Shown here: in pieces, positions 46,581 through 57,650 of the stretch | How the letters are laid out: each line of letters starts with the position of its first letter | Numbering within the stretch: the first letter of the stretch is position 1 | NCBI GenBank assembly: GCA_947579665.1 | Contig: OX388345.1 | Location: 67,261,454-67,325,453 of the forward strand | DNA: 64,000 nt | From: Sympetrum striolatum | Taxonomy: Eukaryota > Arthropoda > Insecta > Odonata > Libellulidae | Direction: 5' to 3' | Translations under genes and position numbers: made by a program | Notes under the pieces: generated by a model | Told to the model about the DNA's origin: nothing | The model's input: the letters and a program-made list of their open reading frames with translations, nothing else | Database searches by the model: none

Positions 46581-48020
46581 TCTAATTCCCGGGATAGTTT
46601 TAATTCGTCAAGCAGATCATTCAAAATCACGGCGTGTTGATTTGCTACGAATCACTGGTCAGTGAACCTAAACTTTTTTCCAGGTCAACTCATTTCAAGT
46701 TTTACTTCATTTTAATTCGTCGGTGTGCTCAACTGGGACGATGACAAACTTGACAGCTCATAATAAAAAATATATAAATTCAAATCTGGTTCAACGCGGC
46801 AGGTTTATTTTAATGTTTCCTTTATACGTTAAGACCCTAAATTCATCACTTTCCTAATTAAGAGCCCTGAGAGAGATAATAGTTTGCACTAGATCATGAT
46901 TAGTAGTTAATAGTTCCTAGTTAATGAGTTTGAACTACATGTAAACCACGAGGCGAAATAAGCGTATGAGTAGCGGATGGCGATAAAATACGTTGTCCTT
47001 GATAATGGTTTCACGTGCAAATTTGACGGAGGGTATATAAAGCGAACCATACAAGCATGTGAGAGAAAGGCTATTTTAGATGCAAGCAATGCAACCATGT
47101 TCGAATGGAAATGTTAGCATATCGTTGATACCCATGACTATATAGATCACTGCATTTAAAGCTAAAAATTAGCTCTACAAAAAATTACCTTTATACGCAT
47201 AAGGCGAGAGTGATGAACCATGGTACTCAATGTACCTCAATGTAAGATAATTGAAAGCTATTCGAAATGACCCTTAACGATGTAGAGCAGTGAGCAATAC
47301 TCCAAATTAATAAAGTTCTTGAGAGGTTTTTATTTCAAATGTATCAACATTCAAGAGAGGCCCACTCAAGTATAACCTCACCTCAATTAACAATGGAACA
47401 ATACATTCATTTCTCAGATACATACATATTTCAATTCAGAGTTATTAATTCATCTTTTCGTATGATCGTTTTTATTTACGAGTTTGTAACAAATTGTTTT
47501 CCTCTTCGAAACCTCATTCAAGGCCCCTATGCTAACGGACTTTAAACTCCTTTAGGATTCTGTAAATATTTCCTCTTGGGACAAATTCTTAGGAATTATC
47601 AATACATATTTGAAAGGCATAAGTATACTGATGACTGTTGAGGTAAATTTGTTCTACCTTGCCCTTGTAAAATGTGTGGCATATTAAACGTAAATTTTAT
47701 AATAGGTTTTCAAGGGGTTTCAATCACTACTAGAGTAAATACTTGGCACGGATTAAAATATTTTTATTTCCTCCACAATGACGACTTTAGCAGACCTTTG
47801 GGATGTTTTTAGGCTTTGCGTATAAGGAATAGATAAATCTCAAGGTATTGGCAATGATTTATATTTAACGTTAACTAGTTTGCATCCCTATGTAAATTTT
47901 AAGACGTAAAAATATTATTGGTTACATTTCTAAGGATCAGCCCCTTAAGAAAGAAAATACTTGAGGGTAATTACTTGTGTATTCTGTCATTACTGAACAT
48001 ATCATACATTTTAATTCGTC
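46581..48020. other. AT-rich DNA, no gene recognised
   Basis: Only short frames. A small repeat (CTCAATGTACCTCAATGTAA) lies near 47226. Confidence 0.5.
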
Positions 48021-48022
48021 AA

Positions 48023-48180
48023 TTCATAAATATAATTTATGGATCTACAAACGTTAGAGACTAAAATTACATTAATGGAAAATTTAATTTCCATTCATCA
48101 GTTTATATATATTCGTTATAAGTCTACGAATTTTAGAGGCTAGCATAACATTAATGGAGACAAATTTATTCCATGGAAAT
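48023..48180. repeat. Tandem duplication, period about 79
   Basis: TCTACAAACGTTAGAGACTA (48044) matches TCTACGAATTTTAGAGGCTA (48123). Both continue to ACATTAATGGA and an ATTCCAT-like end. The first copy has its own hairpin, AATGGAAA and TTTCCATT (48074-48094). Confidence 0.7.
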
Positions 48181-48229
48181 TCCACCAAGTCGATTATTAT
48201 CAATGTGACAACATTACGAGAAGAGCTGT

Positions 48230-48640
48230 GGACACTAATGTATCTCTCTCAGCGTCAGATTTCCCTCTTCCCTTTCTAGAACACTCGTTAAAAGCTCTAG
48301 AAATCTCTCGCTCGTTCGTGCAGCTTCTCTCGTGAAAAACGCCGCCGCACAAAAAAGAGGGAAGAGCTTACGCGCGATTTGAACTCATTCGAGAGGCTGA
48401 CGATAAAAGCATCTTCGCATGAAGGTATGATAATAGCACCACTAAAAGGGGCCTCCCGAAGAATGCCTGCTCTTTTTTACGGGGATTCGTCTGTCGGAGA
48501 TCATTCAATGACAGAGTTAACGGCCGGATGGATCATTTCGCTTTTTCTCTTCATTTTACTGGAAAATCGTGCGATTCCCAAAATTGCCTCTACTCCCGAA
48601 TCCATTTTGGTGTAGGATTTTTGAGACCAGCCCAAAAAAA
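48230..48640. promoter_or_regulatory. CpG-richer block, possible regulatory element
   Basis: The block contains CTCGCTCGTTCGTGCAGC, AACGCCGCCGC and TTACGCGCGATTTG, and stands out from AT-rich flanks. A 78-codon frame (48379-48615) contains a hydrophobic stretch (WIISLFLFILLEN) but is otherwise unrecognised. Confidence 0.3.
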
Positions 48641-48719
48641 GGAATGAGGGACGGAAAAAATTATGAAGGCATTTGGAAGCATTTTCTGGAGCGTTGCATG
48701 AACTTTAAGTAGAGTGTAG

Positions 48720-48910
48720 TATGGATGGAGGAAAAGATAGCAAAAGAAATCATTTTCTATATTCAGTTGAAAAAAACAGTGACTATTATCCATCCTGATA
48801 GGTTGGACTTCGTGGACCAACATACTAATAGAAGTGCAGAAAAACTTTGCTATTTTCACAAAAAATATTTTAATTTACGACTGGTTTCGGTTAAAAGCCA
48901 ACATCAGTAA
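48720..48910 (-). mobile_element. Retroelement end with hammerhead-like core
   Basis: Read on minus, CTGATGTTGGC (48907-48897) is followed by TTTTAACC and GAAACCAGTCG, the order of a hammerhead core CTGATGA, stem II and GAAA. The last A of CTGATGA is T here, and stem II pairs only two or three bases, so it is not intact. Further on, TCCACGAAGT (48816-48807) sits inside a GTTGG and CCAAC hairpin. Hammerhead motifs of this kind are known in Penelope-like retroelements. Assignment to that group is an inference. Confidence 0.4.
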
Positions 48911-49360
48911 TTTGATGATTTGAAAATTTGAAAAAAATTAGATGAAACGTTGGAAAGATAAGGTTTACAGAGATAACCATTAAATGAAATTGTGATTCCA
49001 TAAAGTTACAGCGACAGCTTAATCAGAATTTGAACAAATAATGGCCAATGAGCAGCAACGGCTAAAGCTAGTTCAGGTCAGCGACAAAGTAAAGTTGAGA
49101 ATTCGACATACTTGGAAAGTAAAAGTTGATTCCATTAGCTCTTTTATTTCTCAACAATTCATTGCAGTATTTCGCTGTTGCACTAAGTTACGGTCTGCTT
49201 CGTAAATTTCCTACTTTAGATTAAATGTAGAATAAATTTAATTTAGAATAAATTTCATAGTTCTCGAATAATTGTGAAATTTAAAATTAATGAAATAGTT
49301 ATAAGATAACTATAAAATAATAAGAAAGCTAATAAGGTATATAAGATAGCCGATTCCAAA
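48911..49360. other. AT-rich DNA, nothing recognised
   Basis: Nothing is seen beyond AT-rich words such as ATAAATTTAATTTAGAATAA. Confidence 0.5.
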
Positions 49361-49402
49361 GAGTTAGAAAATACTGCTTTTGAGTTAGAAAATACTGAAA
49401 AT
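49361..49402 (+). repeat. 21-base tandem repeat, two copies
   Basis: GAGTTAGAAAATACTG occurs at 49361 and 49382, with the spacer GCTTTT between. A further GAAAATAC follows. Confidence 0.75.
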
Positions 49403-50010
49403 ACCTTTTAGATACATTTTTCGGGTTTAATTTGAGGAAGCAAATGGAGACTATTCATGCTAATAACTTTAAATTTTGACGGAATACATACATTTAACTT
49501 CATTATAGACTGAAAATTGTAAGAGATCCTAAAAAATGCTATCGTTTATAATAAGCAATACATTTTAGTGATGCATTCTGAGGTGCAAGAATTTAAGATC
49601 TTTACTGGAGAAGCTATAATTTGAAGTACAAAATTGTACATTTTGGATTAATGCATAAAAAGCATTATTAATTTTTTCATTAAGTAGTAAGCTCAGAGGT
49701 GCAGATAATTTGTTGACCTCCAATGGGTTTTTTCACGAAAAGCTAAAGAGCTTGTTTTACTATATTCTAAAATCGATCGATAACTGTATCGAATGTATTT
49801 CTTAAAGGTTTTTAAAAACACGCCATACCTTTTTTGTTATTGGAAATACACTCTTATGATTCTTAAACTGGAAAATTGGAAAACTTTCGATCAAATCTTG
49901 AGCTAATAACAAATGACGCTGAAATTGAATCACATTCATACCAAAGTGGGAAAACTGGCATAAGGATTCATCCTATACTAGCGAAGTTAGTTCATCCATT
50001 AGTACAGATG
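49403..50010. other. AT-rich DNA, nothing recognised
   Basis: Nothing is seen. Confidence 0.5.
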
Positions 50011-50014
50011 CACT

Positions 50015-50400
50015 ATTGCAGAGTCGCCATCATAAAGGCGGCATAATGGCAGCTACAACAGTTCACTCCATTCGCCGATGAACCGCGAAAGAAGGGCATT
50101 GCTGAGGGAACATTAATTTCGTAAAATTAATTTCCGTCCGATGTGCACGGAATCATCTCCCTTCGATTCTCGGAACTTCTCCCGCGGAGGAAAAAGTTCA
50201 TTGGATTTTCACCGCTTCGCTGACGTCCCTCCTCTGCCATTTGACGGTTCTAGCGAGAAAATGACTCCGCCGGCATTTCACCAAAAAATGGCGTCGGAAT
50301 GGATTGATTCGATAAAACATCTGAGGATCGTTGAGCGCAAAACCAAAAAAACTAACGATTCCTCAAGGTAAAATATTACGAATCGATCGGAGAAAAATTG
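50015..50400. promoter_or_regulatory. GC-richer block, possible regulatory element
   Basis: CpG is enriched and GCCAT or ATGGC words recur at 50025-50060 (GTCGCCATCATAAAGGCGGC), resembling YY1 or Pho core sites. The ATG-started frame 50141-50371 (76 codons) is unrecognised. Confidence 0.3.
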
Positions 50401-50845
50401 TTTCTAATTGCAGTGCAGTTTTTCGAGAGGAAAACAGATGGGAACAATGAGAGATTCAATAACGAATATCCTGGAATGGTATGGCAGAGGGCGATCACCC
50501 ATGCATACAGAACTATATATAGAGTATGGGGAAGAGGATGAACAACCTCCTCCAGTGCATGGATCCTAGAACGCGAAAGGCATTATGGGTAAGAGAGAGA
50601 GAGGAAGTGATTGAGAGATCCTCTTTTATTCCAACGCACGCACGCCCTTGCTTCTCTTGTTAAGTCTTTCACTATTACTTTCAGCATATCGCTTTCAATC
50701 GTATCTCCTCCCTTAGGCATGGCTTCTTTTCCCGATGTTCTCTCTACCTAAACCGTCTCTCTCGCATCCCGCTCTTTCCCCATTTCAATGACTCTAGTTC
50801 CATCATCTTCAACTGCACCAGTGTTATCCTAACACCTAGAGAGAG
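50401..50845. other. Purine-rich then pyrimidine-rich sequence
   Basis: GTAAGAGAGAGAGAGG (near 50588) is followed by a pyrimidine-rich stretch (50640-50800). The GAGAG words could bind GAGA-type factors. No gene is recognised. Confidence 0.35.
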
Positions 50846-51366
50846 TGAAATTGTGGACATTCAATATAAAAATTTAACTCGTCGCCTAGTAATGTACTGG
50901 CATAAGCCTTGGAGAATGCGCGATTGCACATTTCCCTTAAAAATTTCCATGAATAATTTTGTAAGACCCACCTCTCGCAATTCTCCATGCGTCATTATAT
51001 TTTTAACTCATTCTAAGTTAAAATTCAGCAGACAAATAAGTATTTCCAAACATCAAAGATTTCGGAAAAAATATAATTTTAATGCAAGGATACTGAGATT
51101 GTACAAATATTTCCATTATTTGCATATAGTGAAATTTAATTGAATGAGTAATTTAGTTTAATTTTCTTCAAAACGTAATTATCAATGTTTGGAATTATCT
51201 GCTCATTTAGAAGAGTGAATGCCCTATTGCGCTACAATTAAAATAACTTTAAACAATTAATATCGATTTACTTAACTTTTTTCAAGCTGACTTTTTAATT
51301 TATAAGACGTAGGGTTAGATGTAAGAAGAGATTTATTAGTCACAATCCATCACAAATAATAGACGT
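50846..51366. other. AT-rich DNA, no gene recognised
   Basis: The 96-codon frame at 50853-51143 starts at a non-ATG codon and ends in an isoleucine-, lysine- and asparagine-rich run typical of random AT-rich frames. Confidence 0.5.
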
Positions 51367-51391
51367 TATTATTTTATATTATAAAATAATA
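51367..51391. repeat. AT palindrome with 12-bp arms
   Basis: TATTATTTTATA and TATAAAATAATA mirror each other around a single central T at 51379. AT-only composition lowers its weight. Confidence 0.5.
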
Positions 51392-52015
51392 GTATTTCCG
51401 AAGACCGGGTTGAAAATTATCCATCAATATGAACATCTGCATTACTTCAAAAATTACCAAATACACAGATCGTGGAATAATTGTTACACATTTACGACAT
51501 AACTTATCAACTGGCTATAATGAGAGTAGGAAACAGGAAATATGTGAGATAAAATAAAAAATGACCATTGAGATGAGTGTTCCAATAGGCTAGTCGATGA
51601 AACCAAGAATGCCATTATCCTATTGGTATTTTTAACGCGGCCTAACTTTCAAAATACTCCCAGAATTGAACAACTTCAAAATAATCTTTGTTTATAAAGC
51701 TTCCCGATGTAGTGGTGTTTTCTTGTTTAAATCAGCATATCACGTCTTCCTGTGGATATTGATCACGCATTAAACACAACCGTTGAACCCGGACAATGAT
51801 TTAATAAAAACCACAACTTAGCGAAAAATACAACCGCAAAAACAATCATGAGTAATTCCAAAGGAAAAACGGCCTTAGAAATATCTTGAGGATCCAGGTT
51901 CGAGTCTCAATCTGTAAGGAAATTTTCCATGTTCGTATTCCCTTAGAATTAATCTTGGGTTCACGTCTTGTCTAGCAAACTCACCTTTTTCCCTTTTCCT
52001 CAAGCGTAAATCTTA
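51392..52015. other. AT-rich DNA with a B-box-like word
   Basis: CAGGTTCGAGTCTC (51895-51908) resembles a tRNA T-arm and may be a SINE remnant. No A box is seen at the right distance. The rest shows nothing. Confidence 0.4.
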
Positions 52016-52019
52016 ACAT

Positions 52020-52245
52020 GACAAAATTCTGTTAGAAATAAGCCTCTATTTCCCTCGTAAAAACCCTTTCATCCATTGTTTTCCGCATAAATCTCTCCCG
52101 TCCTTCTACCTTTTCCATTCCCGCTTTCTTCTCCCACTCGCTGCATCCACCCACCAGTCCCCTATTCTTCACCTTTCACTCTCCCCCTCTTCCTTTCTAC
52201 TTCTATAAAACGCCCCCGCCTGTTTCTCCGATCTCTGACCCCAAA
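52020..52245 (+). promoter_or_regulatory. Candidate promoter: pyrimidine tract, TATA box and start context
   Basis: A pyrimidine-rich tract (about 52070-52200) leads to TATAAAA (52204-52210), and then GC-rich sequence and, 36 bases on, an ATG at 52246 in the context CCAAAATG, which fits the insect start consensus. A transcription start would be expected near 52230-52236, but no clear initiator is seen. The combination is better than elsewhere in the window yet could be chance. Confidence 0.3.
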
Positions 52246-52640
52246 ATGCACGGATTGAGAAATGCCCGACATCAGCGGCAACCAATTCTCCCTCTCAGCC
52301 GACGCTCCCAATTATATAAGTTTTTTCGCTCGGAATGCCTTCGGCGGCGGTCATTCCGTTTCTTTGGCTCCATTCAGCTCCGTAATCAATATGTGGGAAT
52401 CGCGATCGCGGCTCTTTTTTCAAGGATTCCTCCGAAGGGGAAACCGGATTGCGCCGAGATTGGCATTAAAAGTCGCGCCGAGCGGAGTTTTGGTTCGTAA
52501 AAACGCGATTGCGACAGCTCTCGCGGTATTCACGATCTTCTTCGGAAACACCAACGCTGGAAATTGTTTCGAATGGAATGACGAGAGAGCTACGGGTGAT
52601 AAGGTAGCGAAATGGTTTTACCGAGAATCGTAAGAAGAGG
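52246..52640 (+). other. CpG-rich block with two overlapping ATG open frames
   Basis: Two plus-strand frames overlap. One from 52246 (84 codons, arginine-rich) has the better start context. The other from 52262 (123 codons) reads MPDISGNQFSLSADAPNYIS, later has a short hydrophobic stretch (AIATALAVFTIFF) and ends near 52633. I recognise neither. The block includes GCGATCGCGGC and CGGCGGCGGTC, so low stop frequency may explain both. If real, this would be a first exon downstream of the TATA box at 52204. Confidence 0.2.
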
Positions 52641-53600
52641 CATAACGTTTGTATTTCCTCGCCTAGGAGTTTCCAGTATTTAGGTCTTGAAACGAAATTA
52701 ACGCAACCAGTAAATCCTTAGTTTTTTGATAGTTTATTCGTAAATATAATACGGCATACAGTATTTCCTTTTTGATTAATGTTATTTTACCGCATGAGCT
52801 CGAATCTAAGACGAACCCAATCCTTAAGCGATCCATTTTCTAAAAAATTAATGTATGAATCGAGTTAATTTTAATGAATAGTAATAATAAAGTATTTAAG
52901 ATTTCTGTTATATTAGTCCTTAGTGCAGATACATGCAGTAAACGATACAAACATACCAGATTTATTCTGATTTGGTCACTGGATTAGAAAACAGCACAAA
53001 GATCGACAATATACACATTTTTAAGAGGAATGTTTAAGGAAAATGCATTCACTGTGTCTTATCATTTTAATCCTCGAAATTATCCTCAAAAGAAAAATGA
53101 AATATCTGGATAATGCATTAATTTAATTGAAGAGAGGTATTTGCATACAGATGCAAGACAAGGCGCCTTCTCTTGAGCAAGGGAGTAAATCGTCTTAGCA
53201 GCGTACTATACGGTATTTCGAATATACACACTGTAAATTTATGAAGTCTACCGTTACCTAAGCTGCACTTTTTCTTTTTACAATTAATATTTACACATGA
53301 ATTTTCACCTAAAATATTTAGTTTTTACTGTTTTTCAGGATTTTTTCGACCCCGATTTAATAAATATCAATACAGGGGAAGTATTATTTGAATTTATACG
53401 TTGATTTCAGTTAATGGTAACTTAGTAAACTTCATAAATAGATATAGAGAAGAAGTATTGATAAAACTTACTAGCTGATCATAGTTAACCAAAAAGTATC
53501 GTTACGGGAATAATGTTTCAAGAATGGAGAAATATTTCACATTCAAAAACAAAAAAATTCAAGGGAATTAATTCGGTTTCGTTGACCCTCGGAGTTCAGG
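52641..53600. other. AT-rich DNA, no gene recognised
   Basis: Nothing is seen. Confidence 0.5.
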
Positions 53601-53604
53601 AATT

Positions 53605-54140
53605 CCCAACACCTCTCTTCAACCTCTTACGCTCTTCCTATAAAAAAGAGCGAGGGTAAACATCTCCCACACAAAAAGAAAGAGCTCCAAGTAGGTGGGA
53701 AAGAGATTAACCGAAAGCGTGGAAATAAAAGCAGGAGAGTCGCGGGGATAAAAAAACGCGGGGCCCCTTTGGTAGGAGTGCAGCGAAAGGTAAACGGACA
53801 AGGGAGAGACGGCATGAAGATGAAATGGAGAGATATTGGAGAGAGACGGCTTGGCGTAGGAATACTGATGCCCGTTTCAGAGGAAGAGACGGATGGGAAG
53901 ATATTCGAGCGAGATAGGGGGAGAGATGCTGGATAATGCGGACAGAGACGGAATATGGGAGACTTTTCATCGGAAAAGAGAAACAACGGATGAGGAAAGA
54001 AATGAGCAGAAGATGAGGGGAATTCGAGAAAACTTCCTCGCGGGCCCCGAGGTCGCGAATGCCCGGTGATTTTTAAGGAACTCCCCCGACCCGTGCATTT
54101 GTTGTCGGAAGTGTCGGGAGAGTATTATATGCAACACTTC
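53605..54140. other. Purine-rich strand running into a GC-rich patch
   Basis: At 53640-54010 the plus strand is mostly purine with GAGAGA, GGGAGAGA and GGGGATA words. Three overlapping minus-strand frames are its serine-, leucine- and proline-rich reverse. At 54030-54130 a GC-rich patch follows, with GGGCCCCGAGGTCGCG and a CCGACCCGTGC-like run. Composition resembles 45745-45960. No gene is recognised. Confidence 0.35.
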
Positions 54141-55840
54141 AGTGCCTTGTAGACGTCATCCTGAGATATATTCGTCGCCTTTTATTTTCCGGATAATGTG
54201 TTTCTAAATTAATTCCAACAGCTGCGGAGGATTAGTGGCTGCAAGAAATAGGTATGAGTGACGGGGTGACTAATACTAGGGGTAAATTACATTATGAGGC
54301 CTCATATATAGCGAAGTTTAACCCTGATTAATAGAGATAAATTAAGACGAAAAAATATCTTTTATGATTACACATATATTTCCTATCTTTATTCAAAGAA
54401 TTAAAATACAGCGCAGAAAAACTATGGTCAGTTTGATTTTATACATTTACAGGGAGCAAACTAATCTATATCTTCTCATTTTGTAATAACAGACATCACT
54501 TACATTCCTCCATACTTACCCTGAAAATATCTTAACGATAAGGATCGGAATAATCTGACCTCGATAAACTGTTCTTTCTCTGAATGACAATCAACCTTCT
54601 TACCTGCATAAATGATTCGCGTTATTTATAAATATATAGGAGTGAAAGCTATAACAAAATTGCTGACTGGAAAAAAAAATGTAGTTGACGCTTAAGAGAT
54701 TGCGAGGATGTATGGTCTATACATTTGTTAATTTTAAAGGTATTCAAACTTAAATTGCATGTTACACATTGAAATTGGTGACAAAAAATATTTAGTAGAT
54801 TATATTTATAATTTGCTTGTTTTAAATTACTTATATAATTATTATCCTACACATATTAATTTCTTTTATTTATTCCATATACCCCACAAAAATTCATTTT
54901 CTGGACTCTTATAGTATTAACAACAACAATCGCACTAGACCATTTTCCATTTTGTTAATATTCTGAAGTATACGTACTTAATAGAATTTATACTTATGTA
55001 TTTTGGTATCACTTTCTTTTAACTCCAAATTATATACGCTCTTCTAAATTATCGCTAAAATATATCTGCACTAAAAGTTTGCTCCGAGAAAATAATATCG
55101 GAAAAGTATTTATCCCGAGTATTAAGCCAAATATATTCTAAACATCAACAAGCTATCTACTTATCATAGAGACCTCAGCAAATGAAGTACAACTTTGAAC
55201 TTTTCCCTCGTATGATATGATTAAGAAAAGTCCAGAGAGATATGAAAATATGTTTCAGTTTTGTTTTATACTTAACTTATTCACACTATACATAAATCTT
55301 AACGTACATCATTCTTCCACGAATAACAATGCCATTTTTCAATCGATTCTAAATAATTCGCGACCAAAGTTGAGAAAATGAAATGCATATCCATATATAA
55401 TCACACACACCACCTGCCAACAACTTCCTTAGAAACTCAGTGGCCCATCCTTGAAAAATTTTGGGACCTTGCAGTTTCAATACAGACCCTAGCACTTCAA
55501 GAAAAACAATGGATGAGGGACGAACGAGACACTATCTAAATATGGCCAATACTTTTAATTCCTCAAAATGAAAACAAGTTAAAAACCGAAACACTCCAAC
55601 ATATTAATCGATTTAACGATCTATTGAAGTACATATTTGGTAAATGATCAGCTTTATTGGCTCTGATTTTGTTTTTACTTATATGTAGCTATATTATTTT
55701 TATTTATATCTTTGTGAAAAAAAATTAAAAGCCACACTGAAACGGAATTCCACTGAATGAAGCAAGAATTCATTGACTTTATTAACGTGCTTAGATTAGA
55801 TCTCATAGAAAGGAATAAAAAAGTTCACACCCAGGCTGAA
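54141..55840. other. AT-rich DNA, no gene recognised
   Basis: Nothing is seen beyond short frames. Confidence 0.5.
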
Positions 55841-55844
55841 ACGA

Positions 55845-56225
55845 CCAGTTGATTTCAATCTGTGGCGAAGAGTTATCAATGAGGAAGTGAAAAGGGAATG
55901 CTGGACACTTACTCCGGCGAAGAACTAGGAAGTGCAATGCACCTGGCGAAGGAACAAAGCAAGGCGTGGACGCGGAGTTTAGATTGGACAGAATGAGTAA
56001 GTAAAGGGGAGAGATGAAAAGGAGAACCCAAATACGGAGAGCGAACGATCGGAGAATGCGTAAGGTCGTTAGGGGAGAAATTACGTCCTGGCCGAAGGAG
56101 AGAACATGCTCCTCCTGCATCTTTCGCCCACTCGGTAACCAAACTTACTCACCGTGTTACACCACTAAGCGGGGAGGGATGAAAACGACGGCGAAGGGGT
56201 GAATTAACCCTTCCGATGCCGAGGA
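55845..56225. other. GC-richer block with overlapping short frames
   Basis: Frames on minus (56120-55803 and 56142-55909) and plus (56014-56202) overlap and are unrecognised. The plus strand is purine-rich at about 55990-56110. It may be regulatory; no specific site is recognised. Confidence 0.3.
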
Positions 56226-56338
56226 GCTTCGCTGTTTCCTTCTTTCTCTTCAGCGATACAATCGAAAAAAGGTCGCTTATCAGATTTTCCAAACGATAAT
56301 GATGACGCCAACGATTCCCAACGACCTAAGGATAAATC

Positions 56339-56400
56339 GATATCGGAGAAGTCGGGACTCGAACCCGGATATTCCGCTATCACCGTTAATCTCTTGTGAT
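56339..56400 (-). mobile_element. tRNA-like sequence, SINE head on minus
   Basis: Minus-strand CCGGGTTCGAGTCCCG (56368-56353) is an exact B box with a matching T-stem. Upstream on minus, GAGATTAACGGTGATAGCGG keeps anticodon-arm spacing, but no good A box or acceptor stem is present. Confidence 0.45.
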
Positions 56401-56489
56401 TCCGAACAAACCTGAATACTTGAACAGAAATATTTGTTGAGAAATTTGAAAGATATTTATGAATTTATGAGATATAAGTACATGTAACA

Positions 56490-56610
56490 TTAGGCTCTCG
56501 AATGGCCTTGTAGGTAAAGCGTACGACTTTAGTGAAAGTAGTCTTGGGTTTGATTCTCGGTGAGGACACAAATGCGCGAAATAACCTTGGCTTTCGAAGC
56601 TCTTCAAACA
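56490..56610 (+). mobile_element. tRNA-derived SINE head, decayed
   Basis: An A-box-like TGGCCTTGTAGGTAAAGC (56503-56520) and a B box GGGTTTGATTCTCGG (56546-56560) have tRNA spacing and are followed by TGAGGACACAAAT. This continuation matches the SINE at 22503 (TGAGAACACATAT). The minus reading gives the peptide ESNPRLLSLKSYALPTRPFE, a kind often mis-annotated as protein from SINE DNA. It faces away from the tRNA-like sequence at 56339. Confidence 0.55.
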
Positions 56611-57120
56611 ATGCCACGAGTAACCTTTCTTACTAATTTCATGGCTAACGAGGATTTTTAATATTAGGATTGGCTTACGAACGTCGATATTGCTGACGAA
56701 CTGTACTGTAACTGTACGTCAAAAAATAATTGGGTGACTGAAAATTTAGAAGCTACCAATACCAATTCCTGCTCTCTGGTAAAGGAGTATACAGAACCCA
56801 CGGATGAAAGAAAGTAAAATTTTTCGATGCGGCTAATGCACGAACAGAGTTTTTCCACTATCCGGAAAGAGAGTAGGTAGTAATGCACATACATAATTGT
56901 ACTAAGTAAACTATTCCATTAGTTAAATGATTATTAATTGTTGACTATTTAACCTTTTAAGCATAAACAGGTGCGTCGTAGGGGTAAGTCACAGAAATGT
57001 TGTTTGGAGGCTGAATATAAATCCAAATAGCAAGATTAGTTTCGAGACCATGATAAAACTAATACCCTCAGTCCATAACAAATAATGTAAGCACTGAAAA
57101 TAATATTGTAGGCCAAATCA
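56611..57120. other. No gene recognised
   Basis: AT-rich; nothing seen. The last 100 bases may still belong to the LINE that follows, in a shifted frame. Confidence 0.4.
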
Positions 57121-57124
57121 TACG

Positions 57125-57650
57125 TACAAGAATAGTGGAATTAATATCAAAGTAGTAGATTCAATTGAATATGTCGGGATTAACATTACTAATAACTTAA
57201 ATTGGAGCACGCATATTCGAACAATCTGCGGCAAAGCAAGTAAAAGGCTTGGCTTTGTAAAGCGTATTGTCGGTAAATGCGATGAAAAGGTGAGAGAGCG
57301 ATGTTAATTTACCTTGGTCAGACCCCTTCTGGAATATGCGGCAAGTATATGGGATCCGGCGGATGAAACGTGTACTCGCGAACTCGAGAAAGTGCAGCGT
57401 AAAGCGGTTCGTTTTGTTAAGAAATGCTACGATAAAAAAGCAAGCGTTACAAAAATGCTCTCTGACGTAGGTTAGGAATCCTTGAAAGAAATGAGATTGG
57501 AAGCTAGGCTGCGATTGCTGAATAAATTCAGGGAAACTACACTTTCGGAAGATACAATCGGTAGTTTAGATTCAACTGGTGTTTACACCCCCTGCCACAC
57601 ATTGAAAGGCGGCTTATAGGGTATTAATGCAGATGTAGATGTAGGCAGTA
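57125..57650 (+). pseudogene. Non-LTR retrotransposon (LINE) reverse-transcriptase C-terminus, dead
   Basis: One frame reads from about 57125 to the TAG at 57617 and carries the classic end of a LINE reverse transcriptase: VDSIEYVGINITNNLNWSTH (the thumb entry, usually YLGV.I...L.W..HI), then KASKRLGFVKR, RPLLEYAASIWDP, ELEKVQRKAVRFVKKCYDKK and LEARLRLLNKFRE. Stops at 57305 and 57473 break it. After DSTGVYTP the usual 60 or so residues are missing, and the reading jumps to CHTLKGGL, stop, GINADVDV, the normal 3' end with a GATGTA simple tail. So there is an internal deletion as well as 5' truncation. The catalytic YADD region lies upstream and is absent. Confidence 0.88.

Noticed and set aside
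53627..53986. Three overlapping serine- and leucine-rich frames on minus
   Set aside because: They are the reverse of a purine-rich strand, where stop codons on minus are rare for compositional reasons.
56490..56575. Functional tRNA gene
   Set aside because: A and B boxes are present, but the acceptor stem does not pair and the anticodon arm is malformed.
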